NCBI RefSeq assembly: GCF_003570725.1
Contig: NZ_QWVS01000026.1
Span: 24,783 to 88,782, forward strand
Origin: Peribacillus asahii
GTDB lineage: Bacteria; Bacillota; Bacilli; Bacillales; DSM-1321
Reading direction: 5' to 3'
Length of the DNA: 64,000 nucleotides
Numbering within the stretch: position 1 is the stretch's first letter; each line of letters starts with the position of its first letter. Both the position numbers and the translations under genes were made by a program. The notes beneath the pieces are model-generated. The model did no database searches and was not told the origin of the DNA. It saw only the letters and a program-made list of their open reading frames with translations. Shown here piece after piece: positions 53,695 through 61,782 of the stretch.

Positions 53695-54615
53695 CTACTT
53701 TCGTTTCAAATGCGGACTAGTACCGGCGCTGACAATTTTAAATTCCATTTCTCCTGTGTTTTCAATTAAGAAGAACATTTGGTTCTTCCCTTTGTTTAGT
53801 GAACCTTTGTAGTTTGGAGCTAATTCAACGTCAAATGTTGCCGCAAATTCAACTTGTTTCTCGTTTCTAGCCAATTCAGTTAATGTACGAACCTCTAGTT
53901 TTGTTATTCCTTGTTTGAACATATCAACGTCTAAGATATGTGGCTTTGTGAATTGGGCTTTAGAAACATTTGTATCTACGAATAAGTACTTAAAGAAGAT
54001 AAAGGCTGGGTTTATATTAAATGGGATATCTAGATTAATCGTTACTAAAGATGGTGCTTTACTAATTTTCCAGCCTTTACTCTTAACGTATCGGAAGGAA
54101 ACATTAAATTGCTCATACTGCCCCGTGTCTCCAACTGGGACCGTTAATTTATAAATTTTCTCTTTCCCTATTGTTGAGTCATATTTTGCCTTAGCTTTAT
54201 TCCATTGAAGGAGAGATCCGCCGTCTGCTTCTACTTGAGCTAATTTACCTTTATGAACAATGATTCCTTTATCCTTGATGTATTGTTCAGCATAGTCTGT
54301 TGTTACGCTCTTTGTTAAATAGTTGATTAATTCCTTCTTCGTATCGATATCTTTCGATAAGTAACGATAGGTTTTATTCTTATATCTAAATGTCTTATAC
54401 TCTCCTTCCTTATAGTTTCCACCACGAGATATATAGCTATCTCTCTTCAGCCATTGGGCCACTTTTTTTATGACCAGATCATTCGTAATTTTTTGTTGAA
54501 TTTCTACAGTCACCACTTTTGATGCTTCATTTTGTTTGGAAAATGCTTCTCCCGTTTGTAAAAATGAACTTGTGAAAATGGCTGTTGCTAACCCGGCCAT
54601 TAAGTACTTTTTCAT
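53695..54615 (-). CDS. Secreted IseA-like inhibitor with C-terminal extra domain
   Basis: A 306-aa secreted protein: signal peptide (1-25), an IseA-like domain (about 40-195) and a further ~110-residue domain. IseA markers are YKTFRYKNKTYRYLSKD, LINYLTKSVTTDYAEQYI, IIVHKGKLAQVEADGGSLLQ, YKLTVPVG and GWKISKAPS. The C-terminal part (about 196-306, with VEFAATFDVELAPNYKGSL) is not a family I recognise. GGAGGT precedes the ATG, and TGTWAM-type repeats lie upstream. It probably restrains wall endopeptidases, like B. subtilis IseA. Confidence 0.75.
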   Translation of the reverse strand: MKKYLMAGLATAIFTSSFLQTGEAFSKQNEASKVVTVEIQQKITNDLVIKKVAQWLKRDSYISRGGNYKEGEYKTFRYKNKTYRYLSKDIDTKKELINYLTKSVTTDYAEQYIKDKGIIVHKGKLAQVEADGGSLLQWNKAKAKYDSTIGKEKIYKLTVPVGDTGQYEQFNVSFRYVKSKGWKISKAPSLVTINLDIPFNINPAFIFFKYLFVDTNVSKAQFTKPHILDVDMFKQGITKLEVRTLTELARNEKQVEFAATFDVELAPNYKGSLNKGKNQMFFLIENTGEMEFKIVSAGTSPHLKRK

Positions 54616-54684
54616 TTTATTACCTCCAATTTGTTCTGTTTGATTTGGTATGTCTTCATCATATTCCTTTTTAAACTTTGATAA

Positions 54685-54723
54685 GTTACAAAATGGTTAA
54701 CAAAAAGTTGAAAAAAGGTAACA
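54685..54723 (-). promoter_or_regulatory. Direct repeats for an OmpR-type regulator upstream of the IseA-like gene
   Basis: Reading the minus strand, hexamers TGTTAC, TTCAAC, TGTTAA and TGTAAC occur at 11, 10 and 12-bp intervals (plus-strand positions 54718, 54707, 54697, 54685). Arrays of this form bind PhoP/WalR-type dimers. The nearby response regulator (57988-58695) is the obvious candidate. Confidence 0.5.
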
Positions 54724-54756
54724 GTTTTTCGTGCCGAATAGGGAAGAGGAAAACAG

Positions 54757-54788
54757 AAAAAAGTGACATCTGGAGTAGATGCCACTTT
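54757..54788 (-). terminator. Terminator after the IseA-domain lipoprotein gene
   Basis: On the minus strand AAGTGGCATC and GATGTCACTT form a 10-bp stem (one wobble) with a 7-nt loop, followed by TTTTTT. Confidence 0.65.
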
Positions 54789-56496
54789 AGAGAGAAAGAG
54801 GACTAGAGGAGATTCTCCAGCCTGCTTCTGTTTTTCGGAAAGAAATGTGGATTACTTCAAAGGATAAACTATTCGCCAGTGGAACTCTTAAATCGTATTG
54901 TTTTTCTGAACCAAGATCTCTAGCTTGGATTACGCTTGCTTTAGGGTAAGTTAATAGGGAACCTCCGTCTGCATTTGGCTGGGCAAGTCTTTTATTATGT
55001 TCAATGATGCCAGCCGTATCGATATAGTCTTGAATTGCGTCGGTTGTAAATGAGCTAGAAAGATAGTCTATAAGTTTTTCATGTGTGTTAATGTCCTCGC
55101 CTAAAAATCGATATTCCTTTTGTTGGTAGGTGAAAGTTTCAAGTGTTTCAGATTTAAGTTCACCCCCAATATTTACATGTGTAATTTGTCTGTAGGCCTC
55201 GGTTATCTGATTGATTAATAATGTATCCTCGGTGTTCACGTATTTTGGAAAAGGAGCCCCAAGTCGGATACTAGCACTAATATCATTCATCACGTTTGAG
55301 GCTTGATTAAATGTTTTGTACAATAAATTATCTTGATCTTCTATAAAGGGGTTTTCGCTACTCAAACGAATCATATACATTAAATGTTCGGTTTCAAGAA
55401 TAATAGGAAAGGGTAGTTCTTCTCTTGAAGTAAAATCTTTTGAATGAATTTCGATGGAGAAAAGAAGCCCTTTTTTCTTTTGATCTGTAATATAAACATT
55501 TACTATATACTCATTTGAGACACCTTCTTGATCTTCAATAGAAATCATTGGAGCTAGTTGCTTAGGTATGTTTATAGTTAAGTCTGCATAGGGAACATAA
55601 TATTGTACATCTTGATTTCCCCGGCTTTCAATTTGAGCCTCAATTGTTTTTTTTAGCTCGTCATACTGATTGAAGGGAGGGACAACCGTACTAAGGGTCA
55701 TTCCTTTATTAATAGCATGTAAGGCAGACTCTGGTTGTTTCGCTTTGACTAAGGAGTCAGCTAAATAATACCAGTAGTGTGCTGCATCTGGTACAGCCTT
55801 AGCTCTTTGCTGAAAGTAGTCTGATACTTTTAAAAAATAGGAGGGGTAAAGAGTTTTATCTGAGACAAATGTTCCTTGATTCCATTTTACCACATCGACT
55901 TTGTATACATCATCGAACTCTCTTTTCCAAATGGCTAAACGAAATTGCGCCTGAGATTCAATTAGTTCAAGCTCATGGTAATTTAACTGGGTAATCTTTA
56001 CGAAGTGATTGTCGCTCCACTTATAAATATCAAGAACATTTCCCGCTGATACTCCCATTTTCCAACCGATTAATAATTCAGGAATTCCGTCCCCGTCAAT
56101 ATCAGTGGCACTTCCCCAGCTTATTTCATAACCATTCCCACTAAAATTCACCAACGGACTCCACTGTTGTTCCTCTTTATGAAGAACAACAGCACCGACT
56201 TTATTTGCTGTAACATTTGATTTATAAAAGGTAACGGCTTCATTTTCCCCATCGTCATTAAAGTCAGCTTGTATAATAGAGTTACTGCTAACCGGGTCAT
56301 TGGGAACCGTTAAAGAGGAACCTGTGGGAATAAAATTCTTCACATTCTGATACAATGATTTCGTACTTTGACCTGAAGCAAGATTCTGTTGCGGAGATTG
56401 TATAAGACTTGCCGGCTCGGGGAAAAAGTTGCAGCCTCCAAGCAAGAGCGTGCTCGTTATCAAGATTTTACTTCCTAAAAGTTTTTTTTGAAGCAT
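54787..56496 (-). CDS. Lipoprotein with FG-GAP-like, TPR-like and C-terminal IseA-like domains
   Basis: A 569-aa lipoprotein: lipobox LLLGGC (Cys 22), a repeat-in-propeller region (about 68-200) with calcium-type motifs DFNDDGENEA and DIDGDGIPELLIG, then a TPR-like helical segment (about 235-275). A mixed middle region (280-430) and a C-terminal IseA-like domain (about 440-569: ETFTYQQKEYRFLGED, LIDYLSSSFTTDAIQ, EHNKRLAQPNADGGSLL, WRISSSP) follow. It lies directly downstream of the histidine kinase gene with 112 bp between. It is anchored at the outer membrane face, well placed to act as inhibitor or sensor partner. Confidence 0.75.
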   Translation of the reverse strand: MLQKKLLGSKILITSTLLLGGCNFFPEPASLIQSPQQNLASGQSTKSLYQNVKNFIPTGSSLTVPNDPVSSNSIIQADFNDDGENEAVTFYKSNVTANKVGAVVLHKEEQQWSPLVNFSGNGYEISWGSATDIDGDGIPELLIGWKMGVSAGNVLDIYKWSDNHFVKITQLNYHELELIESQAQFRLAIWKREFDDVYKVDVVKWNQGTFVSDKTLYPSYFLKVSDYFQQRAKAVPDAAHYWYYLADSLVKAKQPESALHAINKGMTLSTVVPPFNQYDELKKTIEAQIESRGNQDVQYYVPYADLTINIPKQLAPMISIEDQEGVSNEYIVNVYITDQKKKGLLFSIEIHSKDFTSREELPFPIILETEHLMYMIRLSSENPFIEDQDNLLYKTFNQASNVMNDISASIRLGAPFPKYVNTEDTLLINQITEAYRQITHVNIGGELKSETLETFTYQQKEYRFLGEDINTHEKLIDYLSSSFTTDAIQDYIDTAGIIEHNKRLAQPNADGGSLLTYPKASVIQARDLGSEKQYDLRVPLANSLSFEVIHISFRKTEAGWRISSSPLSL

Positions 56497-56578
56497 GATT
56501 TATCCTCCATTTCTCCTTCTATCAAACATTTTTTATATAAAATATACATGTCAAAGAAAGAGAAATCTTTATAAAAAG

Positions 56579-56605
56579 GTTAACAATTGCTACATACTGG
56601 TTACT
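56579..56605 (-). promoter_or_regulatory. Direct repeats upstream of the IseA-domain lipoprotein gene
   Basis: On the minus strand AGTAAC, TGTAGC and TGTTAAC are spaced by 11 and 10 bp (plus-strand 56600, 56589, 56579). The pattern matches that before the 54615 gene and suggests the same OmpR-type regulator. Confidence 0.45.
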
Positions 56606-56608
56606 CAC

Positions 56609-57991
56609 TCAAGTATTTTTGATAAGTGGCAGCTTTATCTCCGCAGTTGTTCCTTGTCCAACTTCACTCATAAGATTCAATGTTCCATCATGAGCATTGA
56701 TAATTTCTTGGCATATGGACAGACCAAGTCCAGTTCCAGAGGCTTTTGTTTTTCCTTTGAAAAATTTCCCCTTAACTAATTGGAGTTCCTCCATTGGGAT
56801 TCCTGCTCCCGTATCAGATACTTGAATTTGCGCACATGATTCATTAGCCTTGAGGAGGACCAAAATTTCCCCGTTAATGGGGGTGAATTTTAATGCATTG
56901 TCGATAATATTAATGAACACCTGTTTCAGCCGATTTATATCAGCCTTTGTTTCAAGTGTCTCTTCATATTTTTCCTTTAGGTGAACTCCTTGTCGTTCTG
57001 CACGTGGTCTTAGTTGATTGACGACCTGATGAAGAAGATCATTTAGGGAGACTGTTTCAAATGAATATTTTACATTTCCTGCAGAAAGATTAGATAAATC
57101 TAATAAATCTCCTAGTAGAAAGGATAGACGATCACTTTCATTTGAAATAATATCAAGCCCTTCTTGAAAGAAAGGATCATCTGCCATCGAGTGCAAGGTA
57201 ATGGCCCAGCCTTTGACTGATGTAAGCGGGGTCCTTAATTCATGAGAAACGGATGCAATAAACTCATTTTTCAATCGTTCATGGCTCTCTACTTCTTCAG
57301 CCATATAGTTTAACGTATCAGCAAGCTTTCCTAATTCATCGTTGTTTTTCTTTGAAATTCTTACAGAAAATCTACCAGATGCCATTTGTTCGGCTGCAAC
57401 CGTAATCATTTTTAACGGTTTCGTGATTGTATTTGCTAAAAAATAACTAATGCATGTAGCCAACACAATAACAAAACAACCAATGGACAACAGCAGGACC
57501 ATTCCTTGCTTAAACGTACTATTAATCTGTTCCATAGATGTCGTTAGTCGGATTGCTCCCAAGATATTATTATCTAGCTTAATGGGTTGAGTAACAGACA
57601 TCAGCTTTTCACCATTAGAAACGCTATAAGAACTACCAGGAATACCGTTTAAGGCACTGATTACGTCTTCTGATGTTTTCAGATTTTTATTGTCGCTTTT
57701 ATGGGTATCGGCGACTACTTCACCTTTTGGGTCAATGATTTGTACTTGTGCATCTACGAATAAGTTGTAGCGCTGAAGAAGGATAGGGGCTTCGGTCAAG
57801 AATGTTTCTTTATTAATTGTCTGTTCATAAAAGGAAGTAAACATCGTTCCTTGATCTAATAAAGTATCTTTTACTCCATTGACATAATAAAAGCGAAGAG
57901 CTGTTAAGATAAAAAGTTCAAACATCAATACGGTTAAGATGATTAGCAATAAGTAGCTCCATACTAAACGTGTTGTTATTCCTGATTTCAT
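56609..57991 (-). CDS. Sensor histidine kinase
   Basis: A 460-aa membrane kinase. TM1 (about 11-32), an extracellular Cache-like domain (33-163), TM2 (164-186) and a HAMP domain (187-239) precede HisKA with phospho-acceptor H250 (SVSHELRTPL). The HATPase domain has NIIDNALKF, SDTGAGIP and GTGLGLSI. The architecture matches the WalK/PhoR/ResE group but lacks a cytoplasmic PAS. It overlaps the response-regulator gene by 4 nt, so the pair is coupled. Situated next to IseA-domain genes, it probably senses wall or envelope status. Confidence 0.9.
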   Translation of the reverse strand: MKSGITTRLVWSYLLLIILTVLMFELFILTALRFYYVNGVKDTLLDQGTMFTSFYEQTINKETFLTEAPILLQRYNLFVDAQVQIIDPKGEVVADTHKSDNKNLKTSEDVISALNGIPGSSYSVSNGEKLMSVTQPIKLDNNILGAIRLTTSMEQINSTFKQGMVLLLSIGCFVIVLATCISYFLANTITKPLKMITVAAEQMASGRFSVRISKKNNDELGKLADTLNYMAEEVESHERLKNEFIASVSHELRTPLTSVKGWAITLHSMADDPFFQEGLDIISNESDRLSFLLGDLLDLSNLSAGNVKYSFETVSLNDLLHQVVNQLRPRAERQGVHLKEKYEETLETKADINRLKQVFINIIDNALKFTPINGEILVLLKANESCAQIQVSDTGAGIPMEELQLVKGKFFKGKTKASGTGLGLSICQEIINAHDGTLNLMSEVGQGTTAEIKLPLIKNT

Positions 57992-58695
57992 TCCGTTTTA
58001 TCCTTTTCTTGAAAACAATATCCATATCCCCATGAGGTTTTTAAGTAGGTGGGATTAGAAGGATTCTCTTCAATTTTTTCTCGAAGTCTTCGTATATGTA
58101 CATCCACCGTTTTAGGGTCTCCAAAGTAATTGACGCCCCAAATATTGTCTAATAGATCATTTCTAGTGATGGGTTCATTCACTTTTTCAAAGAACAGCTT
58201 CATTAACTGAAATTCTCTAGCGGTCAATTTTAATAGTTTGCCAGATTTATAAACCCTTTGTGTCTTTATCTCTAAAAGGAATGGACCTATTTCAATTTTT
58301 TCTTGGGTGACTGGTTGGTGACTTTGTAAGGTTCGTCTTAGTACAGTGCGTATTCTTGCGATCAATTCTAGTGGATTAAAGGGTTTGACTATATAATCAT
58401 CTGCTCCAATCTCAAGCCCCGTGATTTTATCCATATCTTGACCGCGAGCGGATAAAATAATGATGGGTAATTGTGGATTGATTTCTCTCATTTTCGTACA
58501 AATCTCGAATCCATCCATATCGGGAAGCATTAAATCTAAAATGACAATGGTAGGTTTATCTTCTTTAACAAGCTGTAGTGCCGATTTTCCCTCACTAGCT
58601 TCCAGTACCTCAAAGTTTGATCTTTGTAAATTAAATGCAATCAGCTTCCTTATTGGTGTTTCATCTTCTACAATCAACACTGTCCCTTCTGTCAT
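57988..58695 (-). CDS. OmpR-family response regulator
   Basis: A 235-aa protein: receiver domain (1-115) with acidic pocket VEDE and phospho-acceptor Asp in VILDLMLPDMDGFE (about residue 52), Lys in IVKPFNP, and a C-terminal winged helix (about 135-232, with KLTAREFQLMKLFF and VDVHIRRLREKIE). It forms a two-component system with the overlapping kinase gene. GTGAGG gives the ribosome site; the ATG at 58695 has 8-nt spacing, and ATG at 58701 is too close. It is the candidate regulator of the TGTWAM repeat sites at 54.7 and 56.6 kb. Confidence 0.9.
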   Translation of the reverse strand: MTEGTVLIVEDETPIRKLIAFNLQRSNFEVLEASEGKSALQLVKEDKPTIVILDLMLPDMDGFEICTKMREINPQLPIIILSARGQDMDKITGLEIGADDYIVKPFNPLELIARIRTVLRRTLQSHQPVTQEKIEIGPFLLEIKTQRVYKSGKLLKLTAREFQLMKLFFEKVNEPITRNDLLDNIWGVNYFGDPKTVDVHIRRLREKIEENPSNPTYLKTSWGYGYCFQEKDKTE

Positions 58696-59060
58696 ATTCA
58701 TAACCTCACAATTTTTAAATATATTAATAATTATATTTTTACACTTACTGGTAATTTTGGAAATAAAAAAATAAAACCATATAAAACTAAATTGATTTTC
58801 TAATATCAATATATCCCACCCATTTAGTTGGCGAAACAGTACCGTGTATTACGGTATTTTGTCTGTTTAATAAGTTGAACATATATAATATTTTATGTTT
58901 TAATTTGCACGGATATTTCTTTTGATGAATGATGATTATTTAAGATGAATACACAATGACCAAATAAAAAGGTAAACATGGGGAAAGATAAGTTGTAAAT
59001 AAAGCTTATAGACTGAATATGACAATAAAAAGTGGGTTCCTTTAAAAAGGAGGAAATAAA
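58696..59060. other. Promoter region of the two-component system and of the KOW gene
   Basis: About 365 bp with divergent flanking genes. The AT-rich sequence contains no ORF of note. TACCGTG...CACGGTA-like bases near 58840-58857 form a short dyad. TGTWAM repeats like those before the IseA genes are not seen here, so autoregulation is not suggested. Confidence 0.4.
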
Positions 59061-59273
59061 ATGACAGAAGACAAAACAGTAGGTAAGAGTGAAATTAAAA
59101 AGGCGGAGGTAGGAGAAACTATTCAAGTAATAAAAGGTGAACAGAAAGGTAAGAAGGGAGAAGTTTTAACAGTGCGAGAAAACTCTGTGATTGTCAAAGT
59201 TGGAATAAAACCACAAACAGATGAACCGATAAAAATAGTGGTTAATCATAAAAATTATAAATGTATAAAATAA
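59061..59273 (+). CDS. KOW-domain protein of the YkvS family (DUF2187)
   Basis: A 70-aa protein with a KOW-like beta motif: KAEVGETIQVIKGEQKGKKG and ENSVIVKVGIKP, ending VVNHKNYKCIK. This matches YkvS/DUF2187 proteins of Bacillus. The family is unassigned functionally, but KOW modules bind RNA or ribosomal proteins. A strong AAAAGGAGG site precedes the ATG. Its next neighbour is the SRP RNA on the opposite strand. Confidence 0.75.
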   Translation: MTEDKTVGKSEIKKAEVGETIQVIKGEQKGKKGEVLTVRENSVIVKVGIKPQTDEPIKIVVNHKNYKCIK

Positions 59274-59389
59274 AGCAGCAAGTATAGTATCCATTGAATT
59301 GGACATGCACTTTGAACTAATATCGAGTATGTAAAAGTTAGAGAAAATATAGTATTAAACGATTGGACAATCATTACATATTAGTTAAA

Positions 59390-59662
59390 AACCGTGCACC
59401 TATCATTTATAGAAACAACCAAGCGTTACTTATGGAAGCTAGCTCTAATTAGGTTGCCCCACGGCACATCGAAATCACTACTTATGGCTGCTTCCTTCCA
59501 GACCTGACCAATTTCGTAGGTTTCCATTGCGTAGGACCCAATTGTCAACACTGCTTTCACAAGGCAGACCTCACATGTTCCTACCTCAAATAGGAGTTCA
59601 ACCCCGCTATGGCGGATTGCGGGTTACAGGGCACCGCCAACTCCCCATCTAGCACGGTATGT
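59390..59662 (-). ncRNA. scr: Signal recognition particle RNA (Bacillus large type)
   Basis: The minus strand carries the conserved domain IV hairpin GTCAGGTCTGGAAGGAAGCAG and GTGTTGACAATTGGGTCCTA, flanked by Alu-domain sequence GGGGAGTTGGCGGTGCCC near the 5' end. The 5' CCGTGCTAG and 3' GTGCACGG ends pair. The roughly 273-nt length matches the Bacillus scRNA (~271 nt). It assembles with Ffh to target proteins to the membrane. The ends are placed by pairing and are accurate to a few bases. Confidence 0.9.
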
Positions 59663-59808
59663 ATAGGCTAGACTATATTCTATGTGAAAAACGGCACACT
59701 TGAAGAGATTTATCCCTAGTTGACCGATTATCTTATTTCTAATAAGAGCTACAACCGAACGATAATGGTTATTGCTATTTAGCATAAGCGCATTGATGAA
59801 TTCGGCTC

Positions 59809-60210
59809 ATGAAATGGCTATAAGCCAGGTTTTGTTCCTGTGTGCTAATAACGATGCCAATCTCGCACAACCAGGTGCAGTCATATAACTATTGATTTAT
59901 TCAATCAATCCATCCTTTTGGTTGATTATTCCCGCCGGATGGTGCCCCTACCTAAATTTGGGTTGCTCGCTCTTGGGGTTTACCTCGTTCCACTTCTTCC
60001 GTTTCCAGAAGAATTCGTCACTGTGGCACTTTAAGGTTACTCTCAGCATATCCCTGTTGGACTTAGCGTGATTTCTCCGCCGTCAGCAGATACGAAGTCT
60101 GCTGCCCACCTTTACAGATGGCAAGAACACTCCGGGCATCTCAGCACCGGGCGAGCCTGGACTTTCCTCAACTCATGTGAACCATGAGCCGCGACTACTC
60201 ACCATTTCAT
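59809..60210 (-). ncRNA. rnpB: RNase P RNA, type B
   Basis: The minus strand has the universal GAGGAAAGTCCAGGCTCGC and GCTGAGATGCCC near the 5' end, GTGCCACAGTGACGAA, GGTAAACCCCAAGAGCGAG, and the type-B GGTAGGGGCACC. The 3' end is GAACAAAACCTGGCTTATAG. The P1 stem ATGAAATGG/CCATTTCAT defines both ends, giving about 402 nt. It catalyses 5' maturation of tRNA with the RnpA protein. It lies 146 bp from the SRP RNA gene and is transcribed the same way. Confidence 0.95.
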
Positions 60211-60528
60211 GTTTATGTGTTCATCGACTACGAAAGTAAATTTATCATAAATGGACGGAAGACGTCATTAGTTTACCGCCACCATTTGTGGGATATTTAG
60301 GATGAAACCATTAGAATCCTCCGTATTTCAAGGTGGGAGATGAATGACCGCCTTCCTTGTGTAATATAAAAGACTATATGTATATTAAAAGCATTGTATT
60401 TATTGGTGAAATAAGGATATTTTTGTATACTATATGTATGGAAAATAAAGCAAATCTTAAACGTGCTAGAACTTGTGTAATTTATGGAAAATGGTACTAG
60501 AATATTTCAAGGGGGAGGAGGGACATTC
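60211..60528. other. Upstream region of rnpB and of the enoyl-CoA hydratase gene
   Basis: This 318-bp gap lies between divergent units and must contain both promoters. GTATACTATATGTATGG around 60426-60442 is a plausible -10 neighbourhood for the hydratase gene. No ORF or stable hairpin is apparent. Confidence 0.4.
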
Positions 60529-61290
60529 ATGGGTCAAAAATTATTGTTTGAAAGAGAAGGGAATATTGAATGGATTACTTTAAACAACCCTGCTAAAGCA
60601 AACTGTTTATCGAGAGATATGCTAATAGATCTTATTGAACATTTGCAAATGTTAAAGAATAATGAACAAGTAAGCGTTGTCATTATAACTGGCAGCGGAG
60701 AGAGGTCATTTTCAGCAGGAATGGATGTCAATGAATTTGTAGGTCTAACTCCACAAACTGGATATGAACTTATTTCTTTATTAAAGCAGGTATGTGAATT
60801 GGTTCGTAAAATTCCACAAGCTGTAGTTGTAGCTATAAACGGCTACTGTATAGGAGGGGCAATGGAAATTGCAATGGCAGCCGATATTCGAGTAGCTACC
60901 AAAGATGCAATTTTTATCATGCCGGAGATAAAGTTAGGTATTCCATCTGTTTTAGATTCTGTTTTGCTCCAACAGCATATTGGGTTAAGCCGCGCAAAAG
61001 AGATGCTGCTTACAGGTGATGCTGTCAGTGCAGTGGAAATAAATCAGTTTGGTTTTTTGAATGCACTGGTAGAATTATCTGAATTGAAAGCAACTGCTGA
61101 ATTTTTTGCACACAGAATTGCTATAAATCATAGAGTTACTATTAAACAGCAAAAAGAACTTTTTGAAACGTGGCAGAATACTTCACTCGATACTGCGATC
61201 CAAGATAGTATGAACCAATTTGCTTTATCGTTTAGTACGGGTGTTCCTCAGGAAAAGATAGCAGAATTTTTTGCGGCAAAACAAAAATAA
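60529..61290 (+). CDS. Enoyl-CoA hydratase/isomerase family protein
   Basis: A 253-aa crotonase-fold protein. The oxyanion-hole motifs GSGERSFSAGMDVNEF and AINGYCIGGAMEIAMAADI are present. In the second, hydratases usually have a Glu further on (GxxxEL..ACD), and here IMPEIKLGIPS follows, so a catalytic Glu may be in place. Family members act on diverse acyl-CoAs. ATG at 60529 has GGGGGAGGAGGG at good spacing; a longer in-frame reading (60484) has no ribosome site. No fatty-acid genes adjoin it. Confidence 0.85.
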   Translation: MGQKLLFEREGNIEWITLNNPAKANCLSRDMLIDLIEHLQMLKNNEQVSVVIITGSGERSFSAGMDVNEFVGLTPQTGYELISLLKQVCELVRKIPQAVVVAINGYCIGGAMEIAMAADIRVATKDAIFIMPEIKLGIPSVLDSVLLQQHIGLSRAKEMLLTGDAVSAVEINQFGFLNALVELSELKATAEFFAHRIAINHRVTIKQQKELFETWQNTSLDTAIQDSMNQFALSFSTGVPQEKIAEFFAAKQK

Positions 61291-61782
61291 TTCCCGGAAT
61301 AATTTTGAAAACTTTGATTGGGTGTAGTGATTAATTTCTGCCAAATGGACAAGATTTTGTAAGGCTATTTTAAAATTAAGTCGTATTGATTTTTACTAGT
61401 TTAAGGCATATTAGCTCTGCTCATTCGAGTGCTTTGGGAGCATAACAATGTGAAAAGTTAAAAAAAGTCCCAAGTGATTTCACTTGGGACGAAAATAAGA
61501 TCGTGTTTACGATTTTATTCTTAGTTTATTCCTTCTCTAGTGTCGTCAGGGATGGTCTACGTAGGAAATAACTTTATTTGTGGCAGTTTGGAATCTAATG
61601 CTAATAGTGAGCTTCCATTTAAGAGTAGTTGGATAGTGATGATTAGTAAAGCCGTGTCAAACTCGAATCCACTCAGAAAGCCACTGTCTAGCTTCACGAA
61701 TAAGATCTCGCTCAGCATGATGCACGTCATTAGAACAGTAGTAAAGATTCTTGTTCCCAAACCTAAAATTTCTTCTAGTTTT
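61291..61782. other. Gap with terminator and uncertain minus-strand coding remnant
   Basis: A stretch immediately downstream of the aldo/keto reductase on the minus strand encodes CSNDVHHAERDLIREARQWL then SEWIRV and a stop, preceded by a stop just after the reductase gene. It looks protein-like but has no start, and could be the tail of a lost gene. Other frames give only shadows. Confidence 0.3.
61461..61490 (-). terminator. Terminator, mainly for the minus strand
   Basis: GTCCCAAGTGA and TCACTTGGGAC form an 11-bp stem with a 2-nt loop. On the minus strand six T follow (A's at 61461-61466). Confidence 0.65.

Noticed and set aside
58840..58860. Short dyad near the two-component promoter
   Set aside because: Only about 7 bp per arm and unrelated to the TGTWAM repeats; probably chance.
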